The translations under genes were made by a program, and so were the position numbers. The notes beneath the pieces are model-generated. The model worked only from the letters and a program-made list of their open reading frames with translations. It searched no databases and had not been told where the DNA came from. DNA of 64,000 nucleotides from Lunularia cruciata (lineage: Eukaryota; Streptophyta; Marchantiopsida; Lunulariales; Lunulariaceae). The number at the start of each line of letters is the position of its first letter. The stretch's first letter is position 1. This document shows positions 1 to 9,660 of the stretch, piece after piece. The stretch lies in contig OX419758.1 in assembly GCA_948567375.1 (NCBI GenBank), positions 7,941,001-8,005,000 of the forward strand. The letters run 5' to 3'.

Positions 1-2651
1 GGGATGCTTCTTAAGATGTCATGGTCCTTTGTAAACTTATGACTTGTATAGCTCGGATATCTTAGGTACGGAAGAGCAGATTTCTGATATCAATACTATT
101 GGGTCCTAGCCCCATTCTACCTCTTTTGTCTCTTTCTTGTATGGCTTGATGGGTCTTCCCATCCTCTTCCGTTCTATGAGGTCTGCTTTCTTTCAACTAT
201 GAACAATAATTGAAGGAAAATTACATAAATTAATGGTTATCATTATGGGTGCACTCCCCCTATCGGCCCGGGGACAATCCATTGAACTTCCGGAAACTCA
301 TAGAAATTCGCTACTTCTGAACTAATTAGCAGAAAATAATTTTTATCACTTCAGAATGAACTCCTCCCCTGGTGAACTCTTACAATTCTTGTTTATGAGC
401 GACAACTCAAGGAAAACTGATTATAAAAAATTTCCACGCACAGGAAGAGGAGACAAGTAAATGAGGTGAATTGCGATGTCCAAAGTGGAACGGAGACAAC
501 TAAAGCAGAAGAATTGCGATGTTCTATGTGAAATTTGCTGTACGTTACAGGAACAGCAAAATCTAACTGTGAATTTCAGTGGCACCGCAGATTGACCAAG
601 TTGACGTCAAGCCTTAGGGGATTGTTAAATCTTTCTGTCAACTTGGAGTTCCGTTAAATCGATGTGCCAAAGCCCATCTGTAAACTAACTAAGGTTTCTA
701 CTACGATTTCTATTATTAAAGGTTTTTATTATGAAAAAATATTGTTTATTTTTTATTTCAATTATTATACCTTTCTTTGCAGGACAGGCATTAATTCAAA
801 TGTACGTGTACGTGAAGTAGTGTACGCAGGTGGTGACTAATCCCAAGCTGTCAAAATCCTTGGTCACTGAAAGTCAACGACGCACCCCTTTTCCAGCTTT
901 CCGTGCAGATGCAGACTCAAGTACGAGGTGGATAATCAAAACAAAAAGTATCGCTATATATTACTTGGCATGGGCTTAATAAACTCATGACATTGTTACT
1001 TGACTATCTCATTTGAGGTACTTGAGAAGTGATTCGTAGAATTTTATGCAATTCAATCTATTTATATTATCTTGCATATTTATATTTACATGATCCATCT
1101 TTTACCCTTTAACTTAAGTTATAAATTCAAGAATTTCCTTTTAGGTATTTTTACCCTTTAACATTAAAATTTACTATGATGGGTCCTTTCCAGTACAGAT
1201 TCTGTGATTGCACAAAGTGGAACACTTTATCATCTGCCATTATCCTTCCACGAGATATGCTGCTAAGCAAATAGGGTGACAATTATACTATAGAAACGCG
1301 GTGGCAATCTCGACGATCCTCAAGCGTTGTTCACATGACAAATTATATCTTCTGGATGTTATAGTTTTGTACCTTCTGTTTTACATAGATTCTTTTGCGA
1401 GGAAATTTTGGAATCAGTTATGAATGACATATTCAATTGTCTGACCATGATATCATCTATCAATGAAAAACTAATAAAAAGTTTTAGATTGCTTGTGAAA
1501 CATGCATACTAACCAAATTATCTAAATTTTTATTTCAAAATTTGCTATACTTGTCTCATTATCAATTCAACACATCCATAAGTGTTGACTTAGGCACACT
1601 TACTACCCTACTCTTTTGCGCTTGGTTTCTTACTCAGCTTATAGTTGCGACAATTGTTCTTCATTTCTCGTTTTGTTTCCCCATCAATTTGTTATGGCTA
1701 CTCCCAGAGGTAATGAGAATGTTATTGGGGGCATTCTAGTATCCTTGGACATCCAAATTGGGTGGTGGTCAAAGTTGATGTTTCCAATGCCTTCAATAAA
1801 TATTTCTTGACTAGCATTCTTCCCTGTTTTTAGCTAATTGTTTTTAGTCAATCAAATTCTCCATTTTTCTATACTTTTATTGAATTGAGAAACCTCTATT
1901 TTATATCCACCATACCATCATTACAAGAGAGTTTACATCAACTAAGGGACACGCCAGGGAGATCCACTTGGAGTATCTCTTTTTGCCATAGCACATTACA
2001 TGGCTTTACAAGAAGTGGCAATAAATTTTCCATCTTGTCTTTTCCATCCCTCTTGGATAAGCACTCATATTCTGTGCTCATTAGAAGAGGTAGTTAGAGT
2101 GGTGTCTACTTTCACATGCAGCTTAGAGGCCTTGGGTTTACATGTCTAGACTCATAAATAGAAGGCCTAGAGCAAATGCACACTCCTCACTCCCTCTGAC
2201 TTCTCTCCAAAATTCTAGTTCCTTACATGTGCTCTGAGAGTTTTGGGCTTTCATTTGGAACAAGACGATTTTTGTAGCTTGTACATCTTGGACACCTTAG
2301 TATATACCACAACCCATGCTCACCTCTTCCCCCAATTGGGTAATAACCAAGTGGCCTTTTTTTTCTCAAATGGTGTTACTTGCTTAGTGCCTCATATTTT
2401 GCATAGACCTTCTTGTCTATTTTGTTGCCGCATTTATATGTTTTGATAATACTATCCACTATACTTTCTTCACTTTGTTAGTGCCATGCATGTTCTCACA
2501 ACTATCATATGAGTGTGTAGGCAGCAAATAGCTCTACCCATAGTCATGGACTGATGCAGACTCATAAGGTAGGGGGCTATAACACCAACATCTTCTATCA
2601 AAGAATGGGCTATAGTAGGTGGTTTTTTTAAAAGATAGGTTCTTGCACAAG
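1..2651. other. Unassigned flanking DNA left of the copia nest
   Basis: I see no gene here. Reading frames are short and overlap on several frames without domain motifs. A short dispersed repeat lies at 101-172 and a TATA-like string (CTATATATTA) near 954, but no reading frame follows it. The right edge is set by the 5-bp target duplication GGTTG of the copia element. Confidence 0.5.
101..172 (+). repeat. Short dispersed repeat E, copy 1
   Basis: The stretch contains GGGTCCTAGCCCCATTCTAC, a CTCTT-rich spacer and then GTATGGCTTGATGGGTCTTC. The same two blocks in the same order recur at 18367-18440 (+), and the second block recurs reversed at 19468-19530 and, weakly, at 30893-30960. I do not recognise the family; it could be the edge of an LTR or a SINE-like unit. 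Confidence 0.5.
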
Positions 2652-2656
2652 GGTTG

Positions 2657-3082
2657 TGTTGAACATTAGTTTCACACTACACATGAAAGAGCATGATCTC
2701 TTGATTGATATTAGAATATGATTTAAATGTGAAGACTGAACTTAAGGTTAGTGAAGATGCAATGAATAGGTAGCGTTACTCTATTATAAATAGAGACCTA
2801 CCTATTATGGATGTTTTTGGTTAATTTCAAGCATACATAAACACTAGGAAAGTTGTATCAAGAAGTGGTGAGAGATCTTAGACAGAGGGATGAAGTAGTT
2901 CTCTCTTGTGTTAGATCAATAATATTCTCAAGCTATAAGTGTTCTATCTAATGGAGTGGAACTAGTAAAAGGACTCTACATAAGAACTTAGCCCACATTG
3001 GGTGAACCTCAAAAATTTTTGTGTGTCTCTGTTGTTATTATTTCCTTTGTTTACTTTTAATTCAACATGATGATTCTTAACA
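2657..3082 (+). repeat. 5' LTR of the copia element
   Basis: The 426-bp LTR begins TGTTGAACATTAG and ends TTCTTAACA. It matches the 3' LTR at 16482-16869 along its length with many substitutions and small indels. The preceding five bases GGTTG are repeated after the 3' LTR. Confidence 0.9.
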
Positions 3083-3084
3083 AG

Positions 3085-3095
3085 TGGTATTAGAG
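3085..3095 (+). other. Primer binding site (initiator-Met tRNA type)
   Basis: TGGTATTAGAG begins two bases after the 5' LTR. It differs at one base from the usual plant form TGGTATCAGAG, a C to T change. Confidence 0.85.
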
Positions 3096-3160
3096 GGTGA
3101 GTTAGCATAGAGATATTTTTAAAAGAATTGTTAATGTTGTTAGATTAAAAGCATACAAAA

Positions 3161-5745
3161 ATGACAAAAGTCAAAATCAAAGTTGAAAATTTTGATGGAC
3201 AAAATTTCAGATGGTGGAACTTCTGGTCAAAAACGACCTTTATCAAAAGGATATGTATGCTCCACTTGAAGGCACAAAACCAAAAGGTGTAGATGTTGAT
3301 CCTGAGATTGTTGCAACATGGAAGGTCCTTGATCAAAGGGCGCTAGGTGTAATTAATCTAGGCTTGACAAAGAAGACCAGATATCATATTGCAAAGGCTA
3401 AAACCACAAAAGAAGCAATGGATACTTTGATGAACGTTTATGAGAAGCCTTCTACATCAAATCAAATACTTTTGTTGAGGAGATAAGTCACCATGAAATT
3501 GATTGATAGATCATGCATAGGAGAGCATATAAATTAATAAGCATGTCACAAATAAACTTGAGTCAGTAGGCATATACTTGGATATAATTTACAAGCCTTA
3601 TTATTTTTTCTTTGCCTATGTGATAGTTACAACATAGCAATACAAGGGATTTCCAACACCATAAAAGATTACTTAATGGTTGATGATACTATGAGTAATA
3701 TCATGGATGAAGAGCTTCTGAGGGAGAAAATTAAATTTCATCTAAATCTTCTATGACTTTCTCAATGGAAAATTGTGAGAGAAGTCAAAACCAATTTAAG
3801 CACAATGGTCATGGAAAATCAATATCCAAAGAATGGACAAGAAGCAAGACAAAAATATTGAAAAATGAGTGTTTGTACTGCCATCAACCTAAGCATAAAA
3901 GATATCAGTGCAAGGCTTATAAAAAAAGCTACAAGGAGACAAAGAAGATGCAAATGTGGTTAGTGGAGAACTACATTTCAAAAACTTGTGCTTATTTGCA
4001 TGTTTAGATTCAATCATAGACAAGTGGTTTGTAGAATTTTTAGCTTCTTTCCATTGTAATTCAATGAGAAGCTCATTTAGCACTCACATTAATTATGATT
4101 ATGAACAAGTCATTGTGAGAAATTATCAAAGGTGTTTAGTAGTCAAGAAAGGAATGATGTGATCAAGATTCCTGGTGGAGCAAAGCTTGTCTTACAAGAT
4201 ACAAGACATATCCTTCAATTGGAGAAATACCTTATATTAGCTAGTAAGCTTGATGAAGAAGGTTTTATTATAGCATTTGTAAGTGTAGAATGGAAGATAA
4301 TATTTGGAGCATGAGTAGTAGCAAAGGTGTATGGGTACATTTTACCTTCTCCAAGAAGACAATGTTGAAAATTTGATGAAAGCTATTATGGTTTCAAAAA
4401 ATCCATCAACACTATGGCATCAAAGATTAAGGCATCTTGGTGAAAAAGGTATGAAGGAGTTACACATAAAAAAATTACTCCTAGGTTTGAAGAAGGTTGA
4501 GTTAGATTTCTATCAAACCTGTTTCTTTGGAAAATGCAGTTAGCTTCAATTTAAATGGTTGACAAAGCAAAACCAAGAAGGTGGAGTTCGTAGACACCAA
4601 TGTATGGGGGTCTAGCGCAAGAGCTTTTGTACAAAGGAAAGAGGATCTTTGTTGCTCTTATTGAGGATGCAACTAGAAAGACTTTGGTCTATGCTATTTG
4701 TGAAAAATCAAAAATCTTCAATGTTTTCAAATTGCGGAAAACAATGGTTGAGAAAGATACATTGTGTAAGATCAAAGCAATAAAATTTGATATCGAAGTA
4801 GAATACACAAGTCAAGAATTTCCAAAATTGTTGAACCAAGAAGGCATTCATGACATCAAGATGGTTCCAAAAACACCCACAAAAATAGCATTTGCAAAAA
4901 GGATGAATCACACAATCTTGGAAAAAGCAATATGTATGAGAATACATGTTGGCATACCACTCTTTTTTGGGCAGCAAGAGTTGATATGCTATGTTCCTGA
5001 TCAATAAAAGTCAGTCTCGTGCACTCAATGGAAAAACTCTCCAAGAAGCATGGACAAGTAAGAACTTTAATTATTCCTTCTTAAGGGTATTTGGCTATTT
5101 AGCATACTCCTTGGTTGGCAAGATGGATAGGAAGAATATGGATCTAGAGTCTCAAAAGTGCACTTTCATTGGTTACGGGAGTGATGAGTATGGTTATTGG
5201 CTCTAGGACTTTGAAAAAAAAATTCATAAGGAGTAGGAAGGTGATATTACATGAGAGTAAGATGTACAAAGATCATGAATATTTGCAACAAGCAAATACT
5301 GAACTAGAGTTTGCTGATTTTGATATTGAGTCCAAGAAGATTGTCCCAAAAGATCCACTTGCTCCTCAAGATCAAATTCATGAGGAATTCAATGAGCATA
5401 TAGAATCTACTGACCAAGATGGTAAAAAATAAGAACACAAAGAACCTAAGGAGAAAACATTTCCAATACCAAGGAGAACAAAAAGATTGAGAAAACCGAA
5501 GGTAAATTTTGATCAGTCTGGAAATACAATTTTGAGTCATGTCTTATATACAAATTTGGGAGAGTCAAAGATGTACAAGGAGGCTGGAAATGATGTCATG
5601 CCATGAAAGATGAGATAATTTGCTTTCCTAGAATAAGATATGGGAGTTGACAAGACTACATGTTGACAAACAAGCTTTGTTAAACAAACGGATATTCAAA
5701 ATCAAGACAAAAGAAAATGGGACCATAAGACACAAAGTAAGGCTG
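3161..5745 (+). pseudogene. Copia gag-pol pseudogene (gag to start of RT)
   Basis: Several frames together give a copia polyprotein. The gag starts MTKVKIKVENFDGQNF and shifts frame near 3215 into a UBN2-type gag segment (DLYQKDMYAPLEG, 3211-3486). A CCHC zinc knuckle follows at 3870-3911 (C-x2-C-x4-H-x4-C). The protease region near 4020-4080 reads EFLASFH where DSGASFH is usual, so the catalytic Asp is gone. A GAG-pre-integrase segment (LWHQRLRHLGEKGMKELH) lies at 4331-4543. The integrase core at 4600-5007 keeps the first two Asp positions (IEDATRK, KFDIEVEY), but the third acidic residue is Lys (AFAKRMN). The integrase C-terminal part reads FLRVFGYLAYSL at 4991-5206. The RT start (NKRIFKIKTKENGTIRHK) at 5647-5745 is cut by a foreign LTR. 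It cannot encode a working product. Confidence 0.9.
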
Positions 5746-5749
5746 CCAT

Positions 5750-6112
5750 TAGGAGAGAAAAAGGCTCACCTTCTCTCCTCACTTTGTCTTGTTGATATCT
5801 TTCTAATAGTACCACTTCCATACTATTTTGAGCTTTCTACAAGAAGATTCCCAAAATATTCTCTAGAGTCAAATCTATTTGACCAGCCAGATGGGATCCA
5901 TGATGACATGTCACCAGCTCATGGATCTAATCTAAGGTTGTAGCTTGCAGACATGTCACCTATCCTATATCTAATCAAAGGATGCAATTTCCTCGGAAGG
6001 GATCTTCTCCACTATATAATAAAGTCAAATTGCCCCTTTAGTGCATCAAAGTATTGAGGAATTGAACATTTTGTTTCACTTGGGGTTTCACTTGTCCTTA
6101 AACCAATTTACA
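5750..6112 (+). repeat. Truncated family A LTR replacing the copia RT core
   Basis: This matches the right half of the family A LTR (for example 38490-38865): the GACATGTCACC block, a CTATATAATAAAG TATA box, TGCATC, and a terminal ...TTTACA. The right end is intact and joins directly to copia sequence reading MVSTRSDIAKAMENVSRYM. The left end is cut inside the LTR. The copia RT catalytic core that should lie here is missing, so the insertion was accompanied or followed by a deletion. Confidence 0.75.
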
Positions 6113-6440
6113 TGGTGAGCACAAGATCAGATATTGCAAAAGCAATGGAGAATGTTAGTAGATATATGCAAAATCTAGGCAAGGAACATTGGAATGCTAT
6201 CAAATGGATACTAAGGTATCTAGCTCATAGATCTCCTTACACTCTTTGTTTTGAAGGTGAATCCTTTGAGATACAAGGCTATGTTGATGTTGATCATTCA
6301 AGAGAACAAGAAAATGGATGGAGCATTATTGGATATGTTTTTTTTAGTTGGAGGTACAATTGAAAGTTGGATGTCTTGATTACAAAAGATATGTTCCTAT
6401 CTACAATGGAACTTGAGTATGTTGTTGTGATTGCACCTCT
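6112..6440 (+). pseudogene. Copia RT C-terminus and RNase H, first part
   Basis: The reading TRSDIAKAMENVSRYMQNLG...HWNAIKWILRYL followed by GYVDVDHS and GYVFFSW is the stretch that joins RT to RNase H in copia elements. A stop (TGA) falls after ESWMS, and a shifted frame then gives TMELEYVVV, matching the TTEAEYVA motif. The reading breaks off near 6440, where the next insertion begins. The rest of RNase H is found 9.6 kb downstream at 16066-16340, which shows that the whole interval is inserted DNA. Confidence 0.85.
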
Positions 6441-8045
6441 GCCTGAAGTTCAAATTCTTTTTTGGCTATTTTGTGGATTCTAGCTAGGAAAAGAATAAGA
6501 TTAGTCATTTGATAAACAAATCAGAAAAAATGATCAAACCAAGACAACCCTTGTAAGGGGAGCCATTTGCCCTAAAAGTTCCTCACCTTGAAGATAGACC
6601 TTTATCTTGGGAAGACCTTTATCCAAAAAGATCATTTGCCTTAGAAGGTACTTGGCTAAAAGTTACCCATATAAAGATGGTGCTGATAGATCAAGAACCA
6701 TAATTGAGACCATTTGATTAGGCTAATTGCTCACATTTGTGAGTAGCAATTGCTCACCAAAGTATGCACTTACTAAAAGATTATAATGGTTGAGTTGACA
6801 AGATAAATATTCATTTGGAGCCTAGAGCCTCTTCACTTGTTGTAGAATTCATCTAGGTTAGATCAACCATGCTACCTTCTCTCTTGATGAGAAACCTCTT
6901 CCTGAACTTGTGCATTCTGAGAGAGTGACTATGCCAAAGAAAGATAAAAGGGTAAACAAGAGCAAGGAATGATTAGAGGATAGAAAGGAAAGGAAGTAGC
7001 TACCCTGCATGTACCACAAAGGATGCGTATGGCTCCAAAGTTCATAATTAACTGCCCAGGATTAGTCAAGTGGTCTATAATATAGAGAGAAGTTTGTTCA
7101 CAACAAGAAGCTTGAATTCTTGCTGTGGAACTAGGTATTGAGTAGTCATGCTATATTGCATGAAATTCAAGACAACAAATACCTTGAGCCAATCAATTTG
7201 AGGGCAAACCTTTTTTCTTGGACAAAGGAACATTGGGGAAAAGTGTTGGGGCCTAGCAATTCAACACCAAATGGCATGACTTTGGACAACATGTGGACCA
7301 GATGAGATTTGACCTTCAAGGACAAGTTCAAGTCTACCTTTTGTGATAGGAAGCCCTATAGTGGTTGATCTATCCCCAAAATTAAGGATCCTACGAGGAG
7401 GATCTTGGTAGAGTTGGTTATGAAGTTTGTTCAAATCCAAATACACAACTTACTACTTGAGTACTATACTAAGGAACTATTATTAATTGAGCAGAAATGT
7501 TCTAGGCTATCACAAGAGTGATTCTATGATTGATGAATAAAGAAGGCGGAGTAACTCTCATCTCCTCCTTCCTTGTCCATTTCTAATTAGACATGGGATT
7601 GCTGACCATAGAAGAGAACAAGATGTACCCCAACCACTTCTTCTTGAAAGGGAATTTTGATGAGCCTCAAGAGGGAGCGCTAATGGTACAAAAATACATG
7701 GAGATGAAGGAAGCACAATTTCAAGAAGAGGTAGGAGGAAATCACTCTAGAATTGATACTCAAAAAGTGACGTACAATCCTTCCCAAGCCAAAGGCAAAG
7801 GCCGCCAATAGCACAAGGAGAATCCTCTTAGCAAAGGAAGAAGAAGTATAAGGAGAAGGAAAGGAAAGATCACAACTAGATTCTACACTCATGACAAGCA
7901 AGCAATCCTTTACTAGGATTTCATGTTGTTTGACAAGGATGTAGTGGAACATTGCAAAGGTGGAGAAGTAAAATCCACCAGCCTCAACTCCTCTCAAAAT
8001 GACCAATTTTCAAGAGGAAGAAAAAACACCCATCCTTAGGTGCTA
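6441..8045 (+). mobile_element. Left part of an unclassified repeat inserted in copia RNase H
   Basis: This DNA lies between the split halves of the copia RNase H and left of the gypsy insertion. It probably belongs with 13690-16062. The longest reading (7593-7811, MGLLTIEENKMYPNHFF...) has no motif I recognise. The exact left boundary and a target duplication were not found. Confidence 0.45.
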
Positions 8046-8115
8046 TGTAACAATATGGAGTTTAGCGACGAGGTCAATCAGGCTCACGAAGTAGCACATA
8101 AGACAAATTAGCCTA

Positions 8116-8338
8116 GAATATTCTGGAAGTATCTAGGAAGCTTCTTGGGAAGCTTCCTGGTTAGCTTAGTTTTCACCTTAAGTAAGTAGCTTCTAGAAGG
8201 AAGCTTCTAAAAGCTTCCAACTAGCTTAGCTTGCACGCCAAGTAGGCAGCTTCTAGAAGGAAGCTTCTTGAGAAGCTTCCTTGTTAACTTGGCTTGCACT
8301 CTAAGAAAGCGGCTTGAGGAAGCTTCTTGAGAAGCTTC
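8116..8338 (+). promoter_or_regulatory. Heat-shock-element array in the LTR U3 region
   Basis: A perfect trimer GAAtaTTCtgGAA lies at 8116-8128. It is followed by GAA/TTC units in alternating orientation at 8137-8156, 8191-8207, 8251-8279 and 8319-8338, many as GAAGCTTC (seven copies). nGAAnnTTCnnGAAn is the established binding site for heat-shock transcription factors. The array ends about 20 bp upstream of TATAAATA at 8360, the expected place for enhancer input to the LTR promoter. The 3' LTR keeps an equally perfect trimer (13342-13354). Heat activation is inferred, by analogy with heat-responsive plant elements such as ONSEN. Confidence 0.75.
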
Positions 8339-8359
8339 TCAAGGGCCTTGTATGCTACC

Positions 8360-8367
8360 TATAAATA
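8360..8367 (+). promoter_or_regulatory. TATA box of the chromovirus LTR
   Basis: TATAAATA is conserved in both LTRs (second copy near 13573) and lies just downstream of the GAA/TTC array. RNA synthesis would start about 30 bp downstream, giving a short R-U5 before the primer site. Confidence 0.75.
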
Positions 8368-8472
8368 CCAAAGCCAAAGCTCATGGTAGGTATTCGGAGT
8401 TTTCCCTCATTCAAGTGTCCCAATGTGAGTTTCCATTCTCCTATTTCTCTCCTCGGTTTTGGTCTTTTACAT

Positions 8473-8483
8473 TGGTATCAGAG
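8473..8483 (+). other. Primer binding site (initiator-Met tRNA)
   Basis: TGGTATCAGAG lies one base after the 5' LTR, the standard initiator-Met primer site of plant chromoviruses and copia elements. Confidence 0.92.
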
Positions 8484-8742
8484 TAGGAATGGGATGGATG
8501 GAATTTATGGACCACCAAATCCACTTCCGCCAAACCATTGGGACTTTCATATCCAGATATTACCAAAGCATCGTTTCACACAATTCATCACCTCATGCTT
8601 TGGGCAGGATTTTCTACATATGATCACTGTGTCAGAGGAACCCTTGATACTTCTAGTTGTAACTTATGGAGAACGGTGGACGTGTTGTATCTATGTGTTA
8701 ATCAACTAGATAAATTGAGAGTAGTGGAATAGAGTAGTAGTG

Positions 8743-9660
8743 ATGGCGGCAATACCGGATGCTATCCTTGCAATGCAACAACAAATCGAGCATCTTTCTC
8801 GATTGTTGGATGAACAAGACCAGCAACGATGAGAACAGATAGACAGAGCGCCAGTGTGAGATGGAGAAGATTGCATTCAATTTCCAAAACCCAAGGTATT
8901 TGAAGGCAAGAATCTTCCAGGCACAGTGGAGAATTTTGTGTTTGACTGTGAATGTTACTTTGAAGCCACCAATCTTCAAGACAAGCGGAAACAAATTCTC
9001 TTGGCTTCTAGCCAGTTGGATGGCATGGCAAAACTTTGGTGGTGATTCCGAGTAGAAAGAGCTGAACGACAAATTGTTACACCGATTCCGACATGGGCAG
9101 AATTCAAGGATGCAATACTTGGTTGGTTTCTGACTATAAATGCCACTTGAGCTGCACGAGATAAATTGGCGGAGTTGAGGCAGATTGGCTCAGTGAGAAG
9201 CTACCTCACATAATTTCAGAATATAATCATGCAAATTCCAAATATCCAAGAAGATGAAGTTCTGGATCAATTTGTGCAAGGATTGAAGTCACGAACCAGA
9301 TTGGAGGTGACCATGCAAGAGCCACAGAACATAGAAGAAGCCATGCAATTGGCTGAGCATTTTGATTCCTTAGTGGCGACAACTTGGTCTCGACCTTGAC
9401 CTACACAAAACCTACCAATACCACAAGTGGAAGAACCGGTACCAATGGAGATTGATGCTATCCACGAAGACCACTTGGCACAGCAGATAGAGAAAGATTA
9501 CGACAAAATGGAGGTTACTTTTATTGTCGCCAAGTTGGACATCGCATTGCTGAATGTCCACTTAGGAATGGGCGACCTCGACAAGTTGCCCAGATGGAGT
9601 TTGTGGAACAGAATGATCAAGGAAACGAAGAATCACAGTAGGAGATTTCGAGCCGCCTAC
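8743..9660 (+). pseudogene. Chromovirus gag pseudogene
   Basis: From ATG 8743 one frame reads MAAIPDAILAMQQQIEHLSR and continues through a retrotransposon gag domain (PKVFEGKNLPGTVENF, LASSQLDGMAKLWW) to about 9500. It is broken by TGA at 8830, 8857, 9043, 9148 and 9397, all in this frame. A zinc knuckle (9516-9557) is in another frame and reads YFYCRQVGHRIAEC, so the first Cys of C-x2-C-x4-H-x4-C has become Tyr. Gag would form the cytoplasmic particle and bind RNA. The position and number of TGA codons suggest CGA Arg codons lost by C to T change. Confidence 0.88.

Larger units (their letters stand above)
8046..8471 (+). repeat. 5' LTR of the chromovirus
   Basis: The 426-bp LTR contains three tandem units of about 60 bp (8161-8220, 8221-8280, 8281-8340), each built around GAAGCTTC palindromes. 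A TATA box (TATAAATA) starts at 8360. The 3' LTR at 13272-13684 lacks 12 bp of one unit. Confidence 0.93.

Noticed and set aside
8137-8338. CRISPR-like array of GAAGCTTC repeats
   Set aside because: The repeats are short palindromes with variable spacing inside an LTR duplicated at both ends of a retrotransposon; the GAA/TTC spacing fits heat-shock elements.
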